From Urinicoccus massiliensis (GTDB lineage Bacteria; Bacillota; Clostridia; Tissierellales; Peptoniphilaceae), in NCBI RefSeq assembly GCF_900120405.1, contig NZ_LT635492.1, forward strand, positions 639,478 to 703,477: a DNA stretch of 64,000 nucleotides, given 5' to 3'. Each line of letters opens with the position of its first letter. The first letter of the stretch is position 1. A model generated the notes under the pieces. It saw only the letters and a program-made list of their open reading frames with translations, had not been told where the DNA came from and ran no database searches. Of this stretch, positions 1 through 8,243 are shown in pieces. A program made the translations under genes and the position numbers.

Positions 1-63
1 TTTTATTTTTCTATTCACCTGGATTTTCTTTATTAAAATTTTAAATTTAGAAACCCAATTCTC

Positions 64-387
64 TTAAGCCCCTTTAAAGCCAATAAAAATATAGATGATT
101 AAAAGCATCCCCCCAACAAGGAGCAATGTAGAAATAACCCCCTTGATCATAGCTCCTAGTAGCTTTCTGTTCCATTTTTTTGATAAATCCCTAAGAGCTT
201 CTGCTTCATTTAAGTTTACATCTACATCTTGTTTAGGAAGACATGTCGATTTCATCTGCCTGAACATATCTTCACATCTACTGCATTCAGACAAGTGTTC
301 CTCTACCACTTCTTTACTTTCTTCACTGCATACCCCATCTATATATAGGGGAAGTAGGTCTTCAATAATCTTACATGAAATGTCCAT
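64..387 (-). CDS. zf-HC2 anti-sigma factor, membrane anchored
   Basis: This 107-residue protein should bind and silence the ECF sigma factor encoded just upstream. The N-terminal half has the zinc-binding H-x3-C-x2-C motif HLSECSRC (residues 31-38) and an early Cys5, as in ZAS-type anti-sigma factors. One hydrophobic segment at about residues 78-103 anchors it in the membrane and leaves almost no external sensor domain, so any signal must reach it by another partner or through the membrane. The ATG follows GGAGGG. The gene overlaps the sigma gene by 17 bp, which implies coupled translation. The family call is firm; the signal is unknown. Confidence 0.88.
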   Translation of the reverse strand: MDISCKIIEDLLPLYIDGVCSEESKEVVEEHLSECSRCEDMFRQMKSTCLPKQDVDVNLNEAEALRDLSKKWNRKLLGAMIKGVISTLLLVGGMLLIIYIFIGFKGA

Positions 388-865
388 TATATCCCTCCGT
401 CAACTTATTTTTAGCCCTATAAAACACAACCCTTGCCCAACCATCCGATTTACCAAATAAATCACCAATTTCTTTAAAAGATAAGTCCGCAAAAGCTCTC
501 AGGGTAAATACCTCTTTATATGGTTCTTCTAACTTGTGTAAAAGACCATGTATCTCTAGAATCCCTTCTCTTTTCTCAAGCTCATCTGTAAAATCTATCT
601 CCCATGTCAAATACTCACAGTTGCCATCAATAGGGAGATTTTTCTCTTCCTTTTTGTAAAAATCATATAGGGTATTTTTTGCAATTTGACATAGCCAAGT
701 ATATATTTTGCAATCCCCCTTAAATGTCTCCATTTTCTTTAGGGCCTTGAAAAAGGTTTCTTGAGTGATTTCTTCCGCTATATGCTCGTCACGACTCATG
801 GTTAAAACATATAAATAAACCTTAGAAAAATATTCTTTATAGATCATTTCATAAGTATCTTCCAA
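371..865 (-). CDS. ECF-type RNA polymerase sigma factor
   Basis: Sigma-70 family factor of about 164 residues with only regions 2 and 4. Region 2 is near residues 10-55 (EEITQETFFKALKKM) and the region 4 helix-turn-helix near 120-160 (LSFKEIGDLFGKSDGWARV). It would direct RNA polymerase to a small stress regulon. The start is uncertain: GTG at 874, TTG at 868 or TTG at 865 are all in frame. I prefer 865 because AAGGGAGTGA lies at a normal distance from it. The start of the downstream anti-sigma gene lies within its 3' end. A SigW-like promoter just upstream suggests autoregulation. Confidence 0.9.
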   Translation of the reverse strand: MEDTYEMIYKEYFSKVYLYVLTMSRDEHIAEEITQETFFKALKKMETFKGDCKIYTWLCQIAKNTLYDFYKKEEKNLPIDGNCEYLTWEIDFTDELEKREGILEIHGLLHKLEEPYKEVFTLRAFADLSFKEIGDLFGKSDGWARVVFYRAKNKLTEGYNGHFM

Positions 866-900
866 CAAAATCACTCCCTTCCATCTTTTTCTACCTATTA

Positions 901-926
901 GACGATTGTATATACAAAACGTTACA
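901..926 (-). promoter_or_regulatory. probable ECF-sigma autoregulatory promoter
   Basis: On the minus strand TGTAAC (926-921) is separated by exactly 16 bases from CGTC (904-901). This resembles the SigW-type pattern TGAAAC-N16-CGTA. It lies about 35 bases upstream of the sigma gene start, as expected for a sigma factor that transcribes its own operon. Read by eye only. Confidence 0.5.
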
Positions 927-1060
927 AAAACTTTATATCCTTTTTCTTGATTTCTATAGATTTTACTGACTTATTATGCTTTTATACTTGTCTTTTTCTT
1001 TTATTTTAGCTCAAAACTCTATGGTAAAGAAAAGGATACGTATATTTTATAAGGAAAAAT

Positions 1061-1098
1061 AAACGTTGGCATACAAGGCCCCAACATTTATTATAGAA
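1061..1098. repeat. relic of an ISL3-family right end
   Basis: The stretch contains CCCCAACATTTATTATAGAA, the same 20 bases that form the right terminal repeat of the intact ISL3 element ending at 50985. The inward part (ACGTTGG, spacer, CCAACATTT) can fold as a hairpin, as in the intact copy. No transposase or partner end is nearby, so this is a stranded end or a small non-autonomous derivative. Confidence 0.5.
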
Positions 1099-1130
1099 TG
1101 AACCTCTTATTACAATCATTTAAAAGGTAT

Positions 1131-1162
1131 AAAAAAGACGATATTGCAATCGCATATCGTCT
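1131..1162 (-). terminator. terminator of the GIY-YIG gene
   Basis: On the minus strand AGACGATAT, a nine-base loop and ATATCGTCT are followed by six T residues, starting about 15 bases after the stop codon at 1177. Confidence 0.85.
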
Positions 1163-1176
1163 AGTACCTGTTATTA

Positions 1177-2043
1177 CTACTTCATTTCATTTTCTTCTAA
1201 GTCTTTTAAACTTATACCCTTTTCAGTTTTCCATTGTATTTTCCCATTTGCGTTAGTTCCCAAAACAAAGGCCGCAGCGTAGGATGGACTATTGAATAAA
1301 TAATTTTTGCTTATTCTTCCATCAATAATCTCATTTTTATTTATGCATTCCTTCCTCAGTTCTTTTATTGATTTTGGAATGGCTGTAGAATCTATAGTTT
1401 CTATCATGCTGCCTTTTAATACTACAAAACCTTCATCTGTTCTTTTACATTTTGCCTCTATCAATCTATTTGACTTGCCACTTTTTCTGGAAAGATATAG
1501 TAATAGTTCTTTATCACCATTATTATTTTCACTTGATTCTTTTGGTGTTCTATCAACTATAGGAACAAATAGTTTATACCCTAGTACTCCAAGAACCATT
1601 TTAGAATATTCTATAAAGTCTTCTAACTCAGATTCTTTTTCTTCCGTTACATTGCCAGGGTTTGGATCATTTCCATTTCTGACTTTATATCTATCTACAT
1701 CTATAGCCATGTTAGTGAATTTGTTCTCTAAGTAAGAAATTTCTGTAGGTCCAAATGAGTTATTTTGTGTGGTTAACATTACTGCTTCAGAAAAATAAAA
1801 TTCATTTTTCAGGTGTTCAGCGACCCTATATAAAACTCCCTCACCATTTTTTCTAATTCCTGCTTGACCTATATATACTTCATCATCTCCATCATCATTC
1901 TTGCCAAATAAAAAATATACTCCACTTTGCTTTAAATCTTGCCTGTCTTTGCATTTTTCAAGATATGGTCTTGGAACTTTATAGACTATGCCCGTCCAAT
2001 TTGATAAGGTACACTTTATTCTTCCTGTAACTTCTCCATCCAT
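1177..2043 (-). CDS. GIY-YIG nuclease-family protein with C-terminal DUF4357
   Basis: A 288-residue protein. The GIY-YIG core is visible as GVYFLFG (about residues 41-47) and EVYIGQAG (about 55-62), followed by the conserved Arg/His region RVAEHLKN. The C-terminal ~55 residues (SPSYAAAFVLGTNANGKIQW) match the DUF4357 pattern, an addition common in GIY-YIG proteins of restriction and defence islands. A DNA-cleaving role is inferred from the fold. The ATG at 2043 has no clear ribosome site. It has its own terminator and lies beside a DUF262/HNH gene and restriction-modification debris, so a defence function is plausible but unproven. Confidence 0.82.
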   Translation of the reverse strand: MDGEVTGRIKCTLSNWTGIVYKVPRPYLEKCKDRQDLKQSGVYFLFGKNDDGDDEVYIGQAGIRKNGEGVLYRVAEHLKNEFYFSEAVMLTTQNNSFGPTEISYLENKFTNMAIDVDRYKVRNGNDPNPGNVTEEKESELEDFIEYSKMVLGVLGYKLFVPIVDRTPKESSENNNGDKELLLYLSRKSGKSNRLIEAKCKRTDEGFVVLKGSMIETIDSTAIPKSIKELRKECINKNEIIDGRISKNYLFNSPSYAAAFVLGTNANGKIQWKTEKGISLKDLEENEMK

Positions 2044-2675
2044 TAAAAAAGATTGAAATTTTTACTGCTTTTCATCATAAGTACTCCATACATTAAATGG
2101 TTAAATATATTATACCCTTTTAAAATATTTTTATTTGTATTTTTTAAATAAAAAAGCCTGATTGACTTTTAACTTAGAAATTACGCTGTCCCCATAAAGT
2201 TGTACCTATTTCATTAAAGCTTACTCTGATGTTTTTTGTCACTTCCTCCCCTCTAGGTGCGTAAAAGCTTTACCCTACATTTCTCTTTCTGCATTTTACT
2301 AGTATAAATTTCTTAATTTTCTTTATTCATTATAATACTTTATAAACTCTTTAATTGTCTATTCTAAGTACTCATGTGAATAAAATTTATTTCCGTATTC
2401 TCCGTTTAATCAGTAAACTAGATTCTATTGAACTATACCTATAATCCAATCCACCACATGGAATGTCGCTTGAAGTCCATGCACAGTATTATTGGAAAAT
2501 TAGATTCTCTTGCTCCTCTGGATAAATTTGACCCTAGCCTTTAGAATTTAATGCTAAGTAAGATGAGCGTAAATGAGGATGAAAGTTTTGAATTTAAATA
2601 TACTAAAGATTTATAAAAATAACCCCTTATGAAAATAAAATTCCACCAGGAGTTATTTTTTAATTAGTTATTTAC
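2044..2675. other. gene-poor debris between the GIY-YIG and DUF262 genes
   Basis: No intact gene is visible here. It contains a 66-bp fragment of the relQ-like gene (2429-2494). That fragment continues in frame for about fifteen unrelated codons to a stop near 2541, and a second short open stretch ends near 2617. The rest is A+T-rich and unassigned. Confidence 0.6.
2429..2494 (+). pseudogene. 66-bp exact internal fragment of the relQ-like synthetase gene
   Basis: These 66 bases are identical to 5962-6027 inside the small alarmone synthetase gene (codons about 71-92, including NPIHHMECRLKSMHS). Flanking bases do not match on either side. The fragment has no start codon or catalytic part and cannot be functional. 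The lack of any mismatch points to a recent copy from this same chromosome. Its G+C content contrasts with its A+T-rich surroundings. Confidence 0.9.
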
Positions 2676-4430
2676 TTAAAGTAATATTTGACATAGTTTG
2701 TTTTTTAAAAGTTCTCTTCTCTCTTCAATAAATTTAGGGTAGTTTTCATAAGTATATTCCATATTAGGTAGATAGTTAATGTTCCTATAATTAAATTTAC
2801 CATCTTCTGTTGGTTGATGAGAATTGAACCATTTATCAAAATCTGTATCAAGTTTTTCTTCATTTAGTTGAGCAGCTAATAACTGAAGATTTGTAATATC
2901 ATTAACAGAATTAATGTATTCATCAAGTTTATTTTCTGATACACCTTGTTTTTTTAGATAGCTTCTTTTAAATTTGCTCTTTGGATAGATATGATCAATA
3001 TGGAACTTATTGTTAAAATCTAATGAAGGATATAGCAACATTAGGGTAGATAAGGTATCACTTTTTCCATATCTCAAATTCAATAAAAACTCATTTATAT
3101 CATCTTCAGTGAATAGAATGGATTTATTTGTTCCCTTAAATCTTTCTTGTATTTTTTCAATAGGAAATTCATTGTTAGAGTTTTCTTTTATAATTTCTCT
3201 AATTGGTCTTAATACATTGTCTGGTTGACCACTAAATACTTTTTTAAGAAGTGATGAAATAAGCCACTTCTTAATTTTCTCTTTGTCACTTCTATTATTT
3301 CCTGAATCAATAAAATTATCTGGATTCCCAATTATCATAAGGTAATAGGCTATTGGGATTAATGCATTATTAGAAGATAATGTCTCTCCCGAATATCCAA
3401 AGGAAGATACCAGTAAGACCGCCTGTCTAATAGATTTCTTTATAATCTTCCATTTACTTTCTATATCTTCCATATTCTTTTTATTAAAATTATCAACTTT
3501 AAATGCTATATCTGATAAATCGCTTAATACTAAGGCAGATTTTAGAACAAAGTCTTTATTAATTCTAAATCCATCGCCCATTTCATTTACTTCATTAACA
3601 AAGTCTATGATTTCTTCCCTAGCATCATGATTGTCCCACTGAGCAGATGCAATGGACAAAAGTAGGTCTGAGTAACTTAGTTTTGTCCCACCACTATTAA
3701 CCCTTATAAAGATATTTAAAACTTTATCCAATTCTGTAGAATCTTCTTTGTAGTAGCTTATCGTTCCAGCCTTGTTTATTATATTATAAAGTTTAGACAG
3801 AGCATTGATTGCAAACCTTGATTGCTCCTTTGTATATGAAAAATCTTCAGAAAAACTTATATTATCATTAACATAAAGAGAAACATCGCCATCTTCAGTC
3901 ATATCTAATATTTTACCAACTTCAAACCAATAGTTGTCTTGATCATTTTCAACTTCGTTTTCAGGTAAAAATTTAAAATTATATTTATTATTACTGTTTT
4001 TTGGCTTTCCTAGCAAATTTAAATATAATTTTCTAGTTGGATATGCATTCGGATTCGTTCTTGATGCATATTTACGTTTATAAGCATAAGTTCCTTTAAG
4101 ACCTAAGTAAATCGAAGTTAATCTTTGTTGACCATCTAAAACGGCAATTACTCCATCTGAGCCTTTTAAATCCACCTTTTCATTGTGCTTATTTTTAACC
4201 TCATGGTAATTTTTCATAAAGGCATAAAAATCATAGTCTGTTACATGCTCTTTATTTATTTGCCAAAATAAAAATGTCCCAATTGGATACTCTCTCATCA
4301 AAGAGTCAAATAGTGTTTCAATTTGTTCGGCATCCCATACATATTCACGCTGTATAGATGGCAATACATATCGATTGGATGAAATATCCTTAATTACCTT
4401 TGCTATAGTGAGTGGTGTTTGATAAGCCAT
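2676..4430 (-). CDS. DUF262 / HNH (GmrSD-like) protein
   Basis: A 584-residue protein with the two-part layout of GmrSD-type modification-dependent restriction proteins. The N-terminal DUF262 domain has the ParB/sulfiredoxin-like motif VLDGQQRLTSIY (about residues 97-108) and IRVNSGGTKL further on. The C-terminal DUF1524-like HNH nuclease region contains FHIDHIYPKSKF (about 470) with NLQLL downstream. The family uses a nucleotide-dependent switch to cut modified foreign DNA. The start was moved to 4430 because GGAGGAG sits just upstream of the ATG beginning MAYQTPL; the longer frame adds eight residues without support. No partner gene is obvious, so it probably acts alone as a fused GmrSD-like enzyme. 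Confidence 0.85.
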   Translation of the reverse strand: MAYQTPLTIAKVIKDISSNRYVLPSIQREYVWDAEQIETLFDSLMREYPIGTFLFWQINKEHVTDYDFYAFMKNYHEVKNKHNEKVDLKGSDGVIAVLDGQQRLTSIYLGLKGTYAYKRKYASRTNPNAYPTRKLYLNLLGKPKNSNNKYNFKFLPENEVENDQDNYWFEVGKILDMTEDGDVSLYVNDNISFSEDFSYTKEQSRFAINALSKLYNIINKAGTISYYKEDSTELDKVLNIFIRVNSGGTKLSYSDLLLSIASAQWDNHDAREEIIDFVNEVNEMGDGFRINKDFVLKSALVLSDLSDIAFKVDNFNKKNMEDIESKWKIIKKSIRQAVLLVSSFGYSGETLSSNNALIPIAYYLMIIGNPDNFIDSGNNRSDKEKIKKWLISSLLKKVFSGQPDNVLRPIREIIKENSNNEFPIEKIQERFKGTNKSILFTEDDINEFLLNLRYGKSDTLSTLMLLYPSLDFNNKFHIDHIYPKSKFKRSYLKKQGVSENKLDEYINSVNDITNLQLLAAQLNEEKLDTDFDKWFNSHQPTEDGKFNYRNINYLPNMEYTYENYPKFIEERRELLKNKLCQILL

Positions 4431-4639
4431 TGTTCTCCTCCAAATGTTTTGCACTGAGTTAAATTACTTTATTGTGCTCTATATATACCCTCGTATATCA
4501 TTAAATACTCCAATATAAAAATCATTAAAAGGTCTCCATTTAAACTTTATATTCTGTGTACATGAGATGCGATTCTAAAAAAACTAGCAATAAAAAGACC
4601 TCTTCTTAGTGGTCTGTAAAACTACCCGGCATCTACGTT

Positions 4640-4740
4640 TTAGTAGAAGCGGTCAATGAGGTTTTCAAAGATGTAGCCCATCTTGATGGGGTCAAAGTGG
4701 TCTTCGGACAGGTCTAGTTCGGAAAAGGCCTTGACTCATG
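4640..4740 (-). pseudogene. scar of a type I restriction methylase gene (hsdM)
   Basis: Reading minus from 4735, the frame gives VKAFSELDLSED then HFDPIKMGYIFENLIDRFY and a stop at 4642-4640. This is the conserved HsdM N-terminal block preceding the methylase core (xPIKMGYIFENLIRRF in the family). A perfect GGAGGAAG ribosome site and ATG lie immediately upstream (ATG at 4740-4738), but that ATG is in a different frame. A start region has therefore been joined to an internal piece by deletion. The methylase core, hsdS and hsdR are absent here. Confidence 0.72.
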
Positions 4741-4937
4741 TAACTTCCTCCTTTTTATTCAAAACTTTAAAATTTTCACTCTATTAAATCTTATTATAGC
4801 ATTGATTTGGCCTTAAATAAACGTTTCTAGGTTCTTGCTCTTTATTTAATTTCTAAAGTCTTAAAAGGGTTATTTGCTGGGGTGAACTTGAGTATTCACT
4901 GGTCATCACAAGAGCTCTTAATTCTTATAGGACCAAA

Positions 4938-4983
4938 AAAAGGCTGCTAGCAGAATGATCATGCCATTTGCTAGCAGCCTTTT
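4938..4983 (-). terminator. strong terminator of the lipoprotein gene
   Basis: AAAGGCTGCTAGCA and its exact complement TGCTAGCAGCCTTT flank an 18-base loop, followed on the minus strand by a T run, directly after the stop codon at 4992. Confidence 0.93.
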
Positions 4984-4991
4984 ACTTGTCC

Positions 4992-5498
4992 TTAGAGGTC
5001 AAAGACCTGGCTGGGATTTTCAATATAGGAAATCTTTTGGCCAATGGTGGCCCTGAGGACATGCTGGGTTTCCTGGTCCCCCTTCTTAGTAACAAAGACC
5101 AGGTCGTAGCTGTCATCATCTGGGTCCACTCTTTTAACAGAAACCAGGTCCACCTGGTCCAGGCTCTTCTCTCTTAGGGGGAAGTAGGGGTAGTCCCCAT
5201 TGGCCACCATCCTATCCAGGGCCTCTTGGGTCATGACTTCCTTAAAGGGGTCATAGAGGGCGGGCAGGTCTTGGTCGGCTTCTTGGCTTAGGTCTCCATC
5301 CAGGCTAAGGACCTGGCCTGCCTGGCTAAGGTCTTTTTCCAACTGCTGCCAGTCCTCTTCCTTAAAGTCCAGCTGGGCCAGGTAGACCTGGGCAAAGTCT
5401 TGGGCCAGGGCTTGGGCTGGGTCTTGGGTTTTTTTGGGGCCACAGGCCACCAGGGTCAGGGCCAGACCGAATAAGGTAAAGATAGCTATTCTTTTCAT
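4992..5498 (-). CDS. small secreted lipoprotein of unknown function
   Basis: A 168-residue protein with a lipoprotein signal peptide: a basic start (MKR), a hydrophobic core and a lipobox ending LTLVAC at residue 19, followed by GPKK. The mature part is acidic, rich in Gln, Asp and Ala, and predicted mostly helical in its first half. I recognise no domain. ATG at 5498 is chosen over an upstream one because GGGAGGAAT precedes it at normal spacing and the signal peptide begins there. It is monocistronic, with a strong terminator. Its base composition matches the core chromosome, so it is a resident gene. Confidence 0.8.
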   Translation of the reverse strand: MKRIAIFTLFGLALTLVACGPKKTQDPAQALAQDFAQVYLAQLDFKEEDWQQLEKDLSQAGQVLSLDGDLSQEADQDLPALYDPFKEVMTQEALDRMVANGDYPYFPLREKSLDQVDLVSVKRVDPDDDSYDLVFVTKKGDQETQHVLRATIGQKISYIENPSQVFDL

Positions 5499-5750
5499 AA
5501 GATTCCTCCCTTGTTTCACTTGTTACAAGTTATAATATGGGCTTTCTCTCTTTTCTTGTCCTTCTAGTATTTACCAAGTCCATTTTCTAGGCCCACTTAA
5601 ACCGGCTGGGCCTTGCTTGTCTAGCTTCACTTTCTTAATAATCATTATAGCATTAATTTTTACCTTAATTAAAGGCAAGTCCTAAATTTTATTTCCTGAC
5701 TAAATCCCCCATCCTTTGGGTATCAATACTAGGCAAAGGAGAGGATAGAA

Positions 5751-6491
5751 TTGATCTTATACCGCAACACCAACTTGTCCATTGACGAATTAAAGGACCG
5801 TTTGGAAAACCAGGCTCTTTTTGACCCGGACTCCAGTCAATCCTTGGATACCAAGGAGCTTTTAAGCAATGTGACGGGCTGGTTTGAAACCCAACAACTC
5901 TACAATGGTGCCTTGAAGGAAATCAGCACCAAGTTGGAAATTCTGGACGAAGAATTTCAAATGAACTATACCTATAATCCAATCCACCACATGGAATGTC
6001 GCTTGAAGTCCATGCACAGTATTATTGAAAAGATGAACCGGCTCCATATTCAAAAGACCATCCCTTCCATGCGGGAACATATTACGGATATTTCGGGGAT
6101 TCGGGTGATTTGTCGCTATCTACATGATGTCTACATTATCGAAAAAATGCTCTTGGCCCAAGACGATGTGACCTTTATCCGGCGGAGGGACTATATCCAA
6201 GAGCCCAAGGAGTCGGGCTACCGCAGTCTCCACCTCCTGGTTAAGGTGCCAGTTTTCTTGTCTAAACGCAAGGAGTCTGTCCCGGTGGAAATCCAGCTCA
6301 GGACGATTCCCATGGACTATTGGGCCAGTCTGGAACACGACCTCCAATACAAGAACACCAAGAAGGACAAGGAAATCCACCACAAGGAGCTCAAGACCTG
6401 TGCCCGAAAGTTGGCGGAAATTGAAGAAACTATGCAGGGGATCCACCGGGATACGGTGGACTTGGAAAATTTTTCTCTCCCCCTGTCTTAA
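5751..6491 (+). CDS. relQ: small alarmone synthetase (RelQ/YjbM-like GTP pyrophosphokinase)
   Basis: A 246-residue stand-alone ppGpp/pppGpp synthetase with no hydrolase, TGS or ACT domain. It transfers pyrophosphate from ATP to GTP or GDP. The RelA/SpoT synthetase motifs are present: HHMECRLKSMHSIIEKM (79-95), SGIRVICRYLHDVY (115-128), ESGYRSLHLLV (154-164, with the G-loop Tyr that stacks the guanine), and EIQLRTIPMDYWASLEHDLQY (180-200) with its catalytic Glu. The start is TTG at 5751 behind AAAGGAGAGG. It is followed by a bidirectional hairpin. A 66-bp exact copy of codons 71-92 lies at 2429-2494. The symbol is by similarity; RelP cannot be excluded. Confidence 0.92.
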   Translation: MILYRNTNLSIDELKDRLENQALFDPDSSQSLDTKELLSNVTGWFETQQLYNGALKEISTKLEILDEEFQMNYTYNPIHHMECRLKSMHSIIEKMNRLHIQKTIPSMREHITDISGIRVICRYLHDVYIIEKMLLAQDDVTFIRRRDYIQEPKESGYRSLHLLVKVPVFLSKRKESVPVEIQLRTIPMDYWASLEHDLQYKNTKKDKEIHHKELKTCARKLAEIEETMQGIHRDTVDLENFSLPLS

Positions 6492-6520
6492 TTTGACTTG
6501 GCCTGGTGGCCTGTCTTTAG

Positions 6521-6560
6521 AAAAACCGGCAGAAGGTCCTCTTCCCTCCTGCCGGTTTTT
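6521..6560. terminator. bidirectional terminator after relQ
   Basis: AAAAACCGGCAG and CTGCCGGTTTTT form a 12-bp stem around a short loop, with T runs on both strands. Confidence 0.93.
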
Positions 6561-6581
6561 GTATCTTTTATCTTTAAGCAA

Positions 6582-6605
6582 AAAGAACCCCGTTTGGGGT
6601 TCTTT
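6582..6605 (-). terminator. terminator of hpf
   Basis: AAAGAACCCC-GTTT-GGGGTTCTTT, located just after the hpf stop codon on the minus strand; U tail supplied by TTTTTGC. Confidence 0.9.
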
Positions 6606-6617
6606 GTCTATTTGCTC

Positions 6618-7163
6618 TTATTGGGGTCTATGGCTGATAATCCGGCCGTAGTTGCCGTCTTTTCTCCGATAAACTACGCAAACTTCGTCTTGGTCTGTAT
6701 CCAGGTAGACGAAAAAGTTGTGGTTTAAGAGGTCCATTTGTAGGATGGCTTCGTCTATAGCCATGGGTCTTAGGTCGAAGTCCTTGTTCCGAATCAATTG
6801 GCCGTCGGGGCTTTCTTCATCCACTGGGGCTTTTTCTTGGTCGAAGTTTTCAAACCGAATGCTGTTGTTGTTTTGGTATCTTTTCTTTAATTTTGTCTTA
6901 TACTTACGAACTTGTCTTTCCAAGGCTTGGACGGCAATATCTATGGATGCGTACATATCATCAGTGCTTTCTTCTGCCCGGAGAATGTGGCCAGGTAAAA
7001 AGACGGTAATTTCTACCTTGTGGTGGCCTTTTTTGGTGGAAAAGGTAACCTTGGCCCGAATTTCTTCTTGGAAGTACCGGTCTAATTTAGATAGTTTTTT
7101 TTCAGCCTGTTCCTTCAAAGCGTCGGTTAATTCTAAATTCTTACCTAAAAATTCAAGTTTCAT
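6618..7163 (-). CDS. hpf: ribosome hibernation promoting factor, long form
   Basis: A 181-residue long-form HPF that binds the 30S decoding centre and promotes 100S dimer formation in stationary phase. The N-terminal S30AE domain spans about residues 1-100 (MKLEFLGKNLELTDALKEQA, then KVEITVFLPGHILRAEES). A charged linker follows, and the C-terminal dimerisation domain covers about 125-181 (FVYLDTDQDEVCVVYRRKDG, NYGRIISHR). ATG at 7163 is preferred over an upstream in-frame ATG because AGAGGAG precedes it and the family starts there. It faces the alarmone synthetase gene tail-to-tail, both genes serving growth arrest. Confidence 0.95.
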   Translation of the reverse strand: MKLEFLGKNLELTDALKEQAEKKLSKLDRYFQEEIRAKVTFSTKKGHHKVEITVFLPGHILRAEESTDDMYASIDIAVQALERQVRKYKTKLKKRYQNNNSIRFENFDQEKAPVDEESPDGQLIRNKDFDLRPMAIDEAILQMDLLNHNFFVYLDTDQDEVCVVYRRKDGNYGRIISHRPQ

Positions 7164-7242
7164 ATAAAGCACTCCTCTCTGTGCTTTATATATACCCAAA
7201 CTTATTTTTTTTAACTGATTTTTTACTTTGTTTTGAGAAGAA

Positions 7243-8190
7243 TTGTCAGACCTCTTAAGGTTTGCTATACTTATCTTGGTGATTTATTTTATGAAAATTT
7301 GGCGGGTCCGTATTGGTATGCGGACATTTAAAACGGCCCTTTCGGTGGTGATTGGTCTCTACTTCTCCCACCTCTTAAATTTACAGGCTCCTATTTTTAC
7401 GGCCATTGCCTCTATTACAACCATGCAGCCTTCTTTTACGGATACTTCAGAGCAGGTCAAGCGTCGGCTTTTTACCTGTGTTTTTGGTGTCATTTTCGGC
7501 TATCTCTTGGCCCAGATAACCCATAATCCTCTCTTCACTCCTATCCTGGCCGGGATTGGCGTGATTTTTACCATTGTCCTCCACCAGCTGACGGGACAAA
7601 AGAATATGACGACCCTGGCCTGTATCGTCTTTGTGGCTTCTTTTGCCACCCGGACCAACCACATGACTTACGGAATCAACCGCTTGATTGGTACCTTTTT
7701 GGGGGTGGCCATTAGTGTCTTGATCAATGTCTTGATCCGGGCTCCCAAGGTCCACGAGGACTTTTTCCAAAGTGTTCAAGAGGCCTACCGGGAAATTTTT
7801 GACCTGACCCGGAACTGTCTCCTCCTGCCCTATCCCTCGGACTTGTCCCATCTGGAGGCGGCCATTAACAAGGTCAACAACTACTACCACATGTTGGACG
7901 AAGAAATCCACTCGCCCTTTTATTCGGGCAAGGACTTTAAGATCCCCCACGCCATTATTGAGGTGATTAATGAAATCTACCTGCGTTTTCAGCTTTTGGA
8001 GGAGTTAAAGCCCTTTACACCGACGATTTTCGGGAAGAATATCGAAACCATTGAAAGTCTCTTTTCCTACACCATCCTCTACCAGGGGGACCTGAAAAGG
8101 GAGGAGGCTATTGTCTACAACTACCATATTGAGGTGATTTTAAAGGATGTCTTCCGCTTGAAAAATTTTGTGGAGGAAAATTCTCTTTAA
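7243..8190 (+). CDS. aromatic acid exporter (ArAE_1/FUSC-like) family membrane protein
   Basis: Membrane protein of up to 315 residues. The N-terminal half has about five or six hydrophobic segments beginning with the family signature IGMRTFKTALSVVIGLYFS and including TAIASITTMQPSFTDT. The C-terminal ~150 residues are cytosolic and helical. Members are proposed efflux proteins for aromatic acids, but the substrate is not known here. The start is uncertain: TTG at 7243 follows a weak GAGAAG, while the ATG at 7291 (MKIWRVRIGMRT) fits the usual family start but has no clear ribosome site. Confidence 0.78.
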   Translation: MSDLLRFAILILVIYFMKIWRVRIGMRTFKTALSVVIGLYFSHLLNLQAPIFTAIASITTMQPSFTDTSEQVKRRLFTCVFGVIFGYLLAQITHNPLFTPILAGIGVIFTIVLHQLTGQKNMTTLACIVFVASFATRTNHMTYGINRLIGTFLGVAISVLINVLIRAPKVHEDFFQSVQEAYREIFDLTRNCLLLPYPSDLSHLEAAINKVNNYYHMLDEEIHSPFYSGKDFKIPHAIIEVINEIYLRFQLLEELKPFTPTIFGKNIETIESLFSYTILYQGDLKREEAIVYNYHIEVILKDVFRLKNFVEENSL

Positions 8191-8210
8191 GGTCTTTTAC
8201 CTGCAAAGGA

Positions 8211-8234
8211 AAGAGTGGCCCTGGGGCCACCCTT
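8211..8234. terminator. convergent terminator
   Basis: GTGGCCC-TG-GGGCCAC with A-rich and T-rich flanks serves both the exporter-like gene (plus) and the histidine kinase gene (minus). Confidence 0.88.
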
Positions 8235-8243
8235 TTTCTATTT

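Noticed and set aside
2495-2620. The short frames after the relQ patch (KLDSLAPLDKFDPSL; SVNEDESFEFKYTKDL) as pieces of a type I restriction gene.
   Set aside because: The residues do not match any conserved HsdM, HsdS or HsdR block that I can name; left unassigned.
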